Source: an uncultured Lachnotalea sp. (GTDB lineage Bacteria > Bacillota > Clostridia > Lachnospirales > Lachnospiraceae). From it: a stretch of 46,134 bases of DNA. The DNA lies in the NCBI GenBank assembly GCA_947066815.1, contig CAMSZT010000027.1, positions 1 to 46,134 of the forward strand, written 5' to 3'. The position numbers and the translations under genes were made by a program. Of the stretch, positions 15,398 to 22,926 are shown in pieces (within the stretch, counting starts at the first letter, position 1; every line of letters begins with the position of its first letter). Under the pieces are notes generated by a model. That model did no database searches and was not told the origin of the DNA. It saw nothing but the letters and a program-made list of their open reading frames with translations.

Positions 15398-18118
15398 TTA
15401 AGGACGTTCCTGTGCGGAGGGGAGGAAGCTTTCCAAAAAGAATTCCCTGTTGGTCCGGTAGAGGAGGTTTAACATCTTCCTGGTATATTTGGTGGCGTCC
15501 CGATAGCGGCTGCGGCCGCCGGTATGTTTGTCCAGGCCCAGGGCGGTCTCGACGAGCCGGTTGACGGTGACCGGGTTTTTGATCTTGATCCTGCCGATCT
15601 CTTTTAAGAAGCGTTCCGTCTCCTCGGAGAAGGCGAGCATGCCCTCGTCCGTGTCAAAAAAGCAGCGGTTTTCCTTTACATACCGGTCGTACTCCTCCAC
15701 GAGTCCCCGGATCTTTGTCATCTGGCGATCGTTGGCCCTGCCGGGAAGTTTGATGAAAAAGGCCTCCGTGTCCACGGTCTTTCCCCGCCTGGAACCGGGA
15801 ATCCGGTCCAGGCATTCCTCCAGCCAGTTCATGGGGCAGACCAGATCCCGGTTGATGCGGCTTTTCAGCTTCTCCTTTTTCTTGCGGATCTCCGAGTCGG
15901 GGAGGGTAACGCCGTTCCTGGTGAGGGGGATCTCCTTGGTGTAGAGCATGAACTCCGGGAAATCCCGGCATCCCGCCTGTTCCGTATCGCCGGATGGCCC
16001 GGCGCCTGCGGGACTCATGGAATCCAGCCGTTTGATCCGCTCGATCTCCGCCGGGGCGTCGATCTCGTACTCCCGCTTGCAGCCGTCGATGATGACCTGT
16101 GCCAGCACCGACAGGATGATAAAATTGTCGTAGAGCTCCCTCGCCGGGGCTGTCCAGTAGTAGGTCATGGCGAGCTGGGCCAGGTTGCTGGATTCCCCGA
16201 TGTAGCGCTGGGACCTTGCAAACCGGCTGTCCATGCGGGCATACTCCGCCGGCGTGTTCCGGTAAGTGACGCCGCTCTCCTTTAATCGGTTCACTATGGT
16301 GGGGAACTCCCGGTAACAGATCCCGGCGGCGGCCACGACGGACGGGTGGTCCGTCACGAAGAAGAAATCTGAGTCGAAGTCGAGGCCGTTCCCCCGGTCC
16401 TGGATATCGCTCCTGATGCAGTTGACCGCGATGATGCCCGGCCCGAAGGGGAAATAGTCCTGCATTTCCCGGCTGTAACGGTTGTGGAGGAGGATCAGGT
16501 TGTTGGGGCTGTTGTGGGGGGAGCGGAAGGCGGCCAGGTAAGCCCGGTCCTCAAAGCGCTCCGTGAAGCATTGGATGGCGCCTTCCTCGTGATTTAAGGT
16601 GGGATCTGCCGTGAAATCCTCCCCGACGCTGTAGAGGAGCAGGGCGAAGGGGTTTCCGCAGATGGTCAGGTTGTCCCCGGGGACGGTGATCTTCCCTTTT
16701 CGGAGCCGGAGCACGTAGCTGTTGATGATCTTGGTCTTTTCCGTCTTGAACCATCTGGAGGCGGCAAAGTCCGGGTTGTGCCGGTAGAGGTCGGCCAGCA
16801 TCTCGTAGTGGTTGACGGCAGTGGCATTTTGACGCAGGTGCCGTTCAAATGCGTCGTTGTCGTTTTTTAGGGTCTCCACATAGCGGAGGCTGGTCCCGGC
16901 GATCGCCTCTACGTCCTCCTTCGCGCAGGGGAGGGTGTTGATCATCTGGTAGCTCATCTGCTGGACATCCCCCAGCTTGCTCTCGTGGTCGGTCTTCACG
17001 ATGCCGAAGAGATTTCCGTCGGCCCGCACCCGGCCGCACCAGTAACGGTAGGCCGAGGGCAGGGAGCCGCCCATCAGGTCTGTGAATTTTAACCATTTGG
17101 CGGCATTGTCGGTGGTGATGACCTGGATGTCTTTGAGCTTATGGGCCATGCCGAACATGTCCGTGACCTCATATGTTTCAAAGTCCTGTCCGTTTGCCTC
17201 ACACCAGTCCCGGAAAAAGTTCCGGATACGGGTCTTAAAGCCGCAGGCTTTGAAAAAATGGTTCCTGAGAAGCAGCATTCCCCCCGCCCAGTCCGGGAAC
17301 AGCTCTGCCTCCACCAGGGCCATGCCGTCCCAGAGGGTGTTTTTTACCAGGGTCTCGCACCGCTCCACCAGGCATTTTTTTTCGGGTCCGGAATCGTCGG
17401 CCCGCACCACCTCCGCCACGGTGCGGAAAAAGCTGTCCTGGTCCCTGAGGATCAGGATGTGCTCCACGGGAATGTGCAGGGTGTCCACGATGGTGCTGGT
17501 CACCAGCGGGGCGTAGGCGGAAAGCTCGACGATCTTTGCATTTTCTTCCGGCATCCTGCCTCCCAGCCCCATGGTGAGCCAGTCGTAGGCCCTGGCGTAG
17601 AGGGAGGCCCGGATGAACATGGCCTGTCCCGCCTTGGCCTTGGAGGCGTTCCGGTACAGCATACGGTAGGAATCCTGTGTGCCGGCCGGGCTGTCTTCGG
17701 GTCCTGTTTCTCCTGGAGTATTTCTGTCGGGGATACGGACGCCCTGCTCGTAAAATTCTTTCCGGATCTCATCCTTTGCCTTTTTTTCATAGAGATCCCT
17801 CTGCCGGGCCGCATTGTCCATGAGGTTTCGGATCCTGCCGGCGGCCTCCTCGTCCGGGGCTTCCTTCAAAAGCTTCTTGAGCCGCGCCTCCTCTTCCTCA
17901 TAGGAGGGGAAACCGAAGTCAAAGTCCAGGCAGACGATATCCCTGGTAAGATCCTTCCCAGCAAGCCGGAGCCCGTTTTTTAGCATATAAAGGCGGAACA
18001 GGCTCTGGTGGAACCTGGAATCAGAACATTCGTACCTGTCGCGGAGCCCGCGGGTATATCCGTACAGAGTGGCGGCTTTTATGGTTTTGATCTTTAAACC
18101 AGCTTCATCTTTCATCAT
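15398..18118 (-). CDS. YonO/QDE-1-like two-barrel single-subunit RNA polymerase
   Basis: Encodes 906 residues from ATG 18118 (GAGG five bases upstream; ATG 18115 is also possible, and a GTG at 18124 extends the frame). Motifs follow the plan of fused beta/beta' two-barrel polymerases. Residues ~263-266 (WDGM) and LLRNHFFKACGF (Lys ~290) fit the first double-psi barrel with its catalytic lysine. SKLGDVQQMSYQMINTL (~380-397) fits the RdRp-type segment between barrels. GNGLDFDSDFFFVTDHP gives DFDSD (Asp ~580, 582, 584), the DxDxD metal-binding motif of the second barrel. Length equals that of SPbeta YonO as I recall it. By analogy it is a DNA-dependent RNA polymerase for the downstream tail genes. 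Family placement rests on motifs read by eye. Confidence 0.75.
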   Translation of the reverse strand: MMKDEAGLKIKTIKAATLYGYTRGLRDRYECSDSRFHQSLFRLYMLKNGLRLAGKDLTRDIVCLDFDFGFPSYEEEEARLKKLLKEAPDEEAAGRIRNLMDNAARQRDLYEKKAKDEIRKEFYEQGVRIPDRNTPGETGPEDSPAGTQDSYRMLYRNASKAKAGQAMFIRASLYARAYDWLTMGLGGRMPEENAKIVELSAYAPLVTSTIVDTLHIPVEHILILRDQDSFFRTVAEVVRADDSGPEKKCLVERCETLVKNTLWDGMALVEAELFPDWAGGMLLLRNHFFKACGFKTRIRNFFRDWCEANGQDFETYEVTDMFGMAHKLKDIQVITTDNAAKWLKFTDLMGGSLPSAYRYWCGRVRADGNLFGIVKTDHESKLGDVQQMSYQMINTLPCAKEDVEAIAGTSLRYVETLKNDNDAFERHLRQNATAVNHYEMLADLYRHNPDFAASRWFKTEKTKIINSYVLRLRKGKITVPGDNLTICGNPFALLLYSVGEDFTADPTLNHEEGAIQCFTERFEDRAYLAAFRSPHNSPNNLILLHNRYSREMQDYFPFGPGIIAVNCIRSDIQDRGNGLDFDSDFFFVTDHPSVVAAAGICYREFPTIVNRLKESGVTYRNTPAEYARMDSRFARSQRYIGESSNLAQLAMTYYWTAPARELYDNFIILSVLAQVIIDGCKREYEIDAPAEIERIKRLDSMSPAGAGPSGDTEQAGCRDFPEFMLYTKEIPLTRNGVTLPDSEIRKKKEKLKSRINRDLVCPMNWLEECLDRIPGSRRGKTVDTEAFFIKLPGRANDRQMTKIRGLVEEYDRYVKENRCFFDTDEGMLAFSEETERFLKEIGRIKIKNPVTVNRLVETALGLDKHTGGRSRYRDATKYTRKMLNLLYRTNREFFLESFLPSAQERP

Positions 18119-18189
18119 GATCACCTCGTCATATTAAAAACGTTTGTTTTTGTTTATCTGTATATCGGCAGATTTAAAGTGTGAAGACC

Positions 18190-18219
18190 ATTATACAGGA
18201 AAGAACAGATGTTTGTCAA
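18190..18219 (-). promoter_or_regulatory. Sigma-A promoter of the phage RNA polymerase gene
   Basis: On the minus strand, TTGACA (18219-18214) and TATAAT (18195-18190) are 18 bases apart, about 70 bases before the polymerase start. The spacer contains the partial dyad AACATCTGTT. The untranslated leader has a second dyad, ATCTG...CAGAT. Consensus quality indicates transcription by the host polymerase, with control likely by a repressor. Confidence 0.8.
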
Positions 18220-18256
18220 TACAAATTCTCAAAATATAGAAAAATAAAAAAGCCTC

Positions 18257-18285
18257 TTGACATTCTGCGCACGCAGCGCTACAAT
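18257..18285 (+). promoter_or_regulatory. Sigma-A promoter P1 of gntR
   Basis: TTGACA at 18257-18262 and TACAAT at 18280-18285 with a 17-base spacer. The spacer holds the inverted repeat TGCG-CA-CGCA. It faces away from the phage polymerase promoter, whose -35 box is only 37 bases away. Confidence 0.75.
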
Positions 18286-18368
18286 AGGGAAAACAAAGAA
18301 CAAAAGTTCTTTTTCTTCCGAACCTTCTGCAGAAAGAAGCATGTGGAGATACGGGGCCCCCGGTTTTG

Positions 18369-18416
18369 TTGACGGATCTAGAATGAAAACGTATAATAAG
18401 AACCATATTAGTATGG
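18369..18416 (+). promoter_or_regulatory. Sigma-A promoter P2 of gntR with dyad at the start site
   Basis: TTGACG at 18369-18374 and TATAAT at 18392-18397, 17 bases apart. The dyad CCATA (18403-18407) / TATGG (18412-18416) lies at the expected transcription start and may be a repressor site. The 310-base interval 18119-18428 holds only these promoters and dyads, no gene. Confidence 0.7.
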
Positions 18417-18428
18417 AGCGCGGATATT

Positions 18429-19175
18429 ATGTACAAGATTGAGAAGATGAACAAAAACCTGCTGGCCTTCCGGGTGGAGGAGGGGCTGATGAATTACATC
18501 CTCCAGGAGCCGGTCGGGATCGGGGAGAAGATCCCCAATGAGTTTGAGCTGGCAGAGCGGTTCGGCGTGGGCCGGAGCACCATCCGGGAGGCGGTGAAAA
18601 GCCTGGCCACGAAGGGGGTCCTGGAGGTGCGCAGGGGCTCCGGCACCTATGTGATCAGCAGGAATACCATCGGGGACGATCCCCTTGGCCTTGCCCGGTT
18701 TAAGGATAAATACAAGCTGGCCCTGGAGCTTTTTGAGGTGCGCCTGATGCTGGAGCCGGAGATCGCGGCGCTCGCATGCGATTATATCACGCCGGAGGAA
18801 AAGGAAGAGTTAAAAAAGCTCTGTGACGAGACGGAGGAGCTTTACCGGATCGGGAAAAACCATACCTGGAAGGATATGGAGTTCCACTCCTGTATCGCAA
18901 AGTGCAGCCGCAACCGGGTGGTGGAGCTTCTGCAGCCGATCATCCAGACGGCGGTGGCAACTTTTGTCAATCTGACCCACGGAAAACTGATGGAGGAGAC
19001 CATACAGACACACCGGGCTATCACGGAGGCCATCTTAAAGGGCGACCCGGTAGGGGCGAGGTGCGCCATGATCATGCATCTGACCTATAATCGTCAGATG
19101 TTAATGAGGCTCATGGAGGAGAGGGCGGCCCGGGAACCGGAAGATCCGCAGGAAAGAGCGGAGGATGGAGACTGA
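18429..19175 (+). CDS. GntR family regulator, FadR subfamily
   Basis: Encodes 248 residues. The N-terminal winged helix-turn-helix is clear: LAERFGVGRSTIREAVKSL and LEVRRGSGTYV at about residues 42-75. The C-terminal ~160 residues form an all-helical FCD ligand domain (LFEVRLMLEPEIAALAC, with later DMEFHSCIAKCSRN and THRAITEAILKGD supplying the His/Asp metal ligands usual in this family). Such regulators are usually repressors relieved by sugar acids such as gluconate. GGAG ten bases upstream supports the ATG at 18429, although ATG 18447 is possible. It is followed by its own terminator and then the permease operon, which it most likely controls. Confidence 0.9.
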   Translation: MYKIEKMNKNLLAFRVEEGLMNYILQEPVGIGEKIPNEFELAERFGVGRSTIREAVKSLATKGVLEVRRGSGTYVISRNTIGDDPLGLARFKDKYKLALELFEVRLMLEPEIAALACDYITPEEKEELKKLCDETEELYRIGKNHTWKDMEFHSCIAKCSRNRVVELLQPIIQTAVATFVNLTHGKLMEETIQTHRAITEAILKGDPVGARCAMIMHLTYNRQMLMRLMEERAAREPEDPQERAEDGD

Positions 19176-19228
19176 AAAAGGATTACATCAGATGAAAACA
19201 AAGCGTATATCGTGATAATGCACAAAAG

Positions 19229-19263
19229 AGGATGGGATATTTCGAGGAATTCCATCCTTTTTT
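19229..19263 (+). terminator. Intrinsic terminator of gntR
   Basis: AGGATGG (19229-19235) pairs with CCATCCT (19252-19258), and a run of T residues follows to 19263. It ends the gntR transcript about 50 bases after the stop and just before the permease promoter. Confidence 0.75.
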
Positions 19264-19288
19264 GTTCAAAAAAGAGAAAAGGGACAAA

Positions 19289-19361
19289 ATACATCAGATG
19301 TATTGACGAAAAACAAGGGAGAAATTATAATAAAACCAACATATCATAAGACGTCAGATGT
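19289..19361 (+). promoter_or_regulatory. Permease operon promoter with two operator copies
   Basis: TTGACG (19303-19308) and TATAAT (19326-19331) are 17 bases apart. The 15-bp palindrome ATACATCAGATGTAT at 19289-19303 abuts the -35 box. A second copy with one mismatch in its 11-bp core, ACGTCAGATGT, lies at 19351-19361 downstream of the likely start site. A partial third copy (TACATCAGATGA) lies at 19185-19196. The arrangement is that of a repressor blocking the promoter from both sides; the GntR protein is the obvious candidate. Confidence 0.75.
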
Positions 19362-19394
19362 TTTGGCGAAAACGAGTATGAAGGAGGACTTGTA

Positions 19395-20750
19395 ATGGAT
19401 CCAAATGTAACTCTCGACCCGACCAGACTGGTCATCGCGGCCCTTGTGGGCCTGGCGCTTTTACTGGTGCTGATCATCAAATTCAAGATCCATGCCATGC
19501 TCTCGATCCTGATCGGGGCAGTGGTCATCGGCCTGATCGCCGGCATGCCGTTCGGCGACATTGTCACGGCGGTGGATGACGGGATCGGAAACACGTTAAA
19601 GGGGATCGCGCTTTTGGTGGGTCTCGGCTCCATGTTCGGCGCGATCCTGGAGGTATCCGGCGGTGCGCAGACCCTGGCCGTCACCATGGTCAATAAGTTC
19701 GGCGACCAGAAAGCCGCCTGGGCCCTGGGGATCACCGGACTGGTGATCGCGATGCCGGTATTTTTTGACGCCGGCCTGATCATCCTGATTCCGCTGGCTT
19801 TTTCCCTGGCCAAAAGGACAAAGCGCTCTTCTCTGTTTTATGTGATCCCGCTCCTGGCCGGACTGGCCGTCGGCCACGCCTTCATCCCGCCCACCCCCGG
19901 GCCGGTGCTGGTGGCGACCATGCTTGGGGTGGACCTGGGCTGGGTGATCCTGGTCGGCGTGTTCTGCGGCATTTTTGCCATGATCGTGGCGGGGCCTGTC
20001 TGGGGGAGCATCTGCGGAAAGAAATACGACGTGGCGATCCTGGAACACGTGGCGGGCCAGGAGGATTTTGACGAGTCAAAGCTCCCGAGCTTCGGGGCGG
20101 TGGTGGGCATTATCCTGATCCCTCTGGTCCTGATCGTGTTAAAATCCCTGGCCAGCGTGATCCCGGCTCTTTCCGGCGCGGAGCCGGTGCTGTCCTTCCT
20201 GGGCCAGCCTTTTGTGGCCCTTCTGATCGCGACTCTTGTCGCCATGTTCCTTCTCGGCACCAGGCACGGCTACAGTCTGGAGGAGCTGGAAAAGATCATG
20301 ACGAAATCCCTGGAGCCCACAGGCCTGATCCTTCTGGTGACTGCCTGCGGCGGCGTGCTCCGCTATATGCTCCAGTATTCCGGCCTCGGCGATGTGATCG
20401 GCAATGCGGTTTCTTCCGCAAATCTTCCTCTGGTCGTGGTAGCCTTCCTGGTGGCGGCCCTTGTCCGGATCTGCGTGGGTTCCGCGACGGTGGCCATGAC
20501 CATGGCGGCGGGCATCGTGGCTTCCATGCCCGGCCTCTCGGCCTATTCGCCCATGTACCTGGCATGCGTGACGGCAGCCGTTGCCGGCGGCGCGACCGTC
20601 TGCTCCCACTTCAATGACTCCGGCTTCTGGCTGGTGAAATCCCTGGTGGGACTGGATGAGAAGACGACCCTCAAGACCTGGACGATCATGGAGACCCTGG
20701 TCGGCGGTACCGGCTTTGTGGTGGCACTGATCATTTCTTTCTTTGTGTGA
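19395..20750 (+). CDS. GntP family gluconate/sugar-acid permease
   Basis: Encodes 451 residues with about 12 hydrophobic segments over its whole length, the normal size for GntP. Family-typical stretches include GMPFGDIVTAVDDGIGNTLK, FVLPVFFDAG-like MPVFFDAGLIILIPL, HAFIPPTPGPVL and SHFNDSGFWLVK. It would import an aldonate (gluconate or a related hexonate) by proton symport across the cytoplasmic membrane. AAGGAGG eight bases upstream supports the ATG. It is the first gene of the operon carrying the dehydratase, aldolase and kinase, which fixes the substrate as a sugar acid but not which one. Confidence 0.93.
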   Translation: MDPNVTLDPTRLVIAALVGLALLLVLIIKFKIHAMLSILIGAVVIGLIAGMPFGDIVTAVDDGIGNTLKGIALLVGLGSMFGAILEVSGGAQTLAVTMVNKFGDQKAAWALGITGLVIAMPVFFDAGLIILIPLAFSLAKRTKRSSLFYVIPLLAGLAVGHAFIPPTPGPVLVATMLGVDLGWVILVGVFCGIFAMIVAGPVWGSICGKKYDVAILEHVAGQEDFDESKLPSFGAVVGIILIPLVLIVLKSLASVIPALSGAEPVLSFLGQPFVALLIATLVAMFLLGTRHGYSLEELEKIMTKSLEPTGLILLVTACGGVLRYMLQYSGLGDVIGNAVSSANLPLVVVAFLVAALVRICVGSATVAMTMAAGIVASMPGLSAYSPMYLACVTAAVAGGATVCSHFNDSGFWLVKSLVGLDEKTTLKTWTIMETLVGGTGFVVALIISFFV

Positions 20751-20810
20751 CATTTGAAACAGAGGCGATGCGTTTCATGCTTGCATGGGGCGGCGCCGGG
20801 GAGGTATACT

Positions 20811-20896
20811 GATTTAAAGTCAGGTAATCGCGGGACTCAAAAACTTATCGGATATTCTCACAGATCCATGTTTCACAATTATCTATGATTTAAAGT
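20811..20896. repeat. Small inverted-repeat element A with 10-bp direct repeats
   Basis: GATTTAAAGT at 20811-20820 and again at 20887-20896 flank a 66-bp insert. The insert starts CAGGTAATCGCGGGAC and ends GTTTCACAATTATCTAT, an imperfect inverted repeat. The ends match elements B (22,685-22,898) and C (43,004-43,088) in this window. The right copy of the direct repeat abuts the ribosome site of the dehydratase gene, so the element lies in the operon leader. Confidence 0.6.
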
Positions 20897-20911
20897 AGGA
20901 AGGAGAATCTT

Positions 20912-22663
20912 ATGGAACTTGTCAGTCAGAAAATGAGAAAGCTCGCGCCGGAGCTGGACCCGCTCCGGATCGGGACGGGCTGGAAACCGGAGGATCTGGG
21001 GAAGGTCCAGGTACTGATCGAGAGTACTTTCGGCGACAGCCATCCGGGCAGCGGCCATCTGGATATCCTTGTGGAGGAGGTGCGCAGGGGGATCGAGGCG
21101 GCCGGAGGCCGCGGGGCGAGATATTTTGCGACGGATATCTGCGACGGGGAGAGCCAGGGCACGGACGGGATCAATTACAGCCTGGCCAGCCGGGAGATGA
21201 TCGCCAATATGATCGAGATCCACGCGAACGCCACGCCCTTTGACGCGGGGGTTTACCTTGCGAGCTGTGACAAGGGCATGCCTGCCAACCTGATGGGCCT
21301 TGCCAGGGTCAACATCCCTGCCGTGGTGGTGCCGGGCGGTACGATGAACGCGGGGCCGGAGATGCTCACGCTGGAGCAGCTTGGCATGTACAGCGCCAGA
21401 TACCAGAGGGGCGAGATCGATGAGGAAAGATTAAACTGGGCGAAATGCAACGCCTGTCCCGGCTGCGGGGCCTGTTCGTTCATCGGGACGGCCTCCACCA
21501 TGCAGATCATGGCGGAAGCGCTGGGGCTTGCCCTTCCGGGGAGCGCCTTGATGCCGGCAGCCAGCCCGGATCTTCTGGCCTATGCGAGGCAGGCGGGCGA
21601 GCAGGCGGTGCGGCTTGCCACTATGCCGAACATGCGGCCAGGCGACATTGTGACCATGGAGAGCTTTGAGAACGCAATCTTGGTCCACGCGGCGATCTCC
21701 GGAAGCACCAACTGCCTGCTGCACATTCCGGCGGTGGCCCACGAGTTTGGGATCGAGATCACGGGGGACACCTTTGACAGGCTCCACAGGGGCGCCCGCT
21801 ATCTTCTGGATGTCCGCCCGGCGGGACGGTGGCCGGCGGAGGTCTTCTACTATGCGGGCGGCGTGCCGGCGGTCATGGAGGAGATCAAAGACCATCTGCA
21901 TCTGGATGTGATGACGGTGACGGGAAAGACCCTGGGCGAAAATCTGGCAGAGTTAAAAGAAAACGGATTTTATGAGCGCTGTGAGAAATGGCTCCGGGAT
22001 TTTGGCAGCCGTTACGGGGTCAGCATAACCCGGGAGGATGTCATCCGCCCCTATGACAAGGCCATCGGGACAGACGGGAGCATTGCCATCCTGAAGGGGA
22101 ACCTGGCTCCGGAGGGGGCGGTCATCAAGCACACGGCCTGCCCGAAGGAAATGTTCCGGGCGGTCCTCCGGGCGAGACCCTTTGACAGTGAGGAGGAATG
22201 CCTGGACGCGGTGTTAAAGCATAAAGTCCAGAAGGGCGACGCGGTGTTCATCCGCTACGAGGGCCCCAAAGGCAGCGGCATGCCGGAGATGTTCTACACC
22301 TCCGAGGCGATCAGCAGCGACAAGGAGCTTGGAAAGAGCATCGCTCTCATCACGGACGGACGGTTTTCCGGCGCCTCCACCGGCCCGGTGATCGGGCACT
22401 GCAGCCCGGAGGCTGTAGACGGAGGCCCCATCGCCCTGGTGGAGGAGGGAGATCTGATCGAGATCGACGTGATAGAGAGGAAGCTCAATATCGTCGGCAT
22501 CGCGGGGGAGAGGAAGTCCATGGAAGAGGTGGAGGCGGTCCTCTCGGAACGGCGGAAAAACTGGAAACCCCGCGCGCCGAAGTATCAGAAGGGTGTGCTG
22601 CGCCTGTTCAGCGAGCTGGCGGCCAGCCCCATGAAAGGCGCATACCTGGAATACGACAGATGA
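20912..22663 (+). CDS. IlvD/Edd family sugar-acid dehydratase
   Basis: Encodes 583 residues of the IlvD/Edd dehydratase family: GTDGINYSLASREMIA, SCDKGMPANLMGLAR (Cys119), CNACPGCGACSFIGTASTM (Cys179, 182, 185, 188) and a C-terminal ITDGRFSGASTGPVIGHCSP. Family members use an iron-sulfur cluster and Mg to dehydrate dihydroxy-acids, 6-phosphogluconate or free sugar acids. With a GntP permease, KDG kinase and KDPG aldolase in the same operon, the likely reaction is aldonate to 2-keto-3-deoxyaldonate. Oddly, the usual first cluster cysteine in the N-terminal N-x-C-x-x-H region is absent (here GDSHPGSGHL), and the middle motif has extra cysteines. AGGAAGGAG supports the start. A valine/isoleucine role is unlikely in this context. 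Confidence 0.85.
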   Translation: MELVSQKMRKLAPELDPLRIGTGWKPEDLGKVQVLIESTFGDSHPGSGHLDILVEEVRRGIEAAGGRGARYFATDICDGESQGTDGINYSLASREMIANMIEIHANATPFDAGVYLASCDKGMPANLMGLARVNIPAVVVPGGTMNAGPEMLTLEQLGMYSARYQRGEIDEERLNWAKCNACPGCGACSFIGTASTMQIMAEALGLALPGSALMPAASPDLLAYARQAGEQAVRLATMPNMRPGDIVTMESFENAILVHAAISGSTNCLLHIPAVAHEFGIEITGDTFDRLHRGARYLLDVRPAGRWPAEVFYYAGGVPAVMEEIKDHLHLDVMTVTGKTLGENLAELKENGFYERCEKWLRDFGSRYGVSITREDVIRPYDKAIGTDGSIAILKGNLAPEGAVIKHTACPKEMFRAVLRARPFDSEEECLDAVLKHKVQKGDAVFIRYEGPKGSGMPEMFYTSEAISSDKELGKSIALITDGRFSGASTGPVIGHCSPEAVDGGPIALVEEGDLIEIDVIERKLNIVGIAGERKSMEEVEAVLSERRKNWKPRAPKYQKGVLRLFSELAASPMKGAYLEYDR

Positions 22664-22684
22664 CCCACAGACCGGATGGAGTAT

Positions 22685-22898
22685 CAGGCAATTGCGAAAC
22701 TGCAAAACCTGGGAAGGATTCTGACAATTGTATCCAGGAAAAGCCCTCTGCGCCATGGAAAGGAGACCATGGAAAACAGGAGGGCCTCTGCCCGACTGTT
22801 TTCTGCGCTTATGGGCTCCTTGGAATGTTTGGCGCTGCAGGCTTTGGATGGATCAATTGTCAGGATCCACTCGGCAATTCCACGTTTCGCAATTATCT
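22685..22898. mobile_element. MITE-like inverted-repeat element B with 10-bp target duplication
   Basis: GATGGAGTAT at 22675-22684 and 22899-22908 flank a 214-bp segment whose ends, CAGGCAATTGCGAAAC and GTTTCGCAATTATCT, are inverted repeats. The arms keep pairing far inward (CTGACAATTGTATCCAGG against TGGATCAATTGTCAG), so the RNA would fold into one long hairpin. No gene is encoded. This is the layout of a non-autonomous transposable element. It occupies the dehydratase-aldolase gap. Confidence 0.7.
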
Positions 22899-22926
22899 GA
22901 TGGAGTATTTTTGAAAGGAGAACGAT

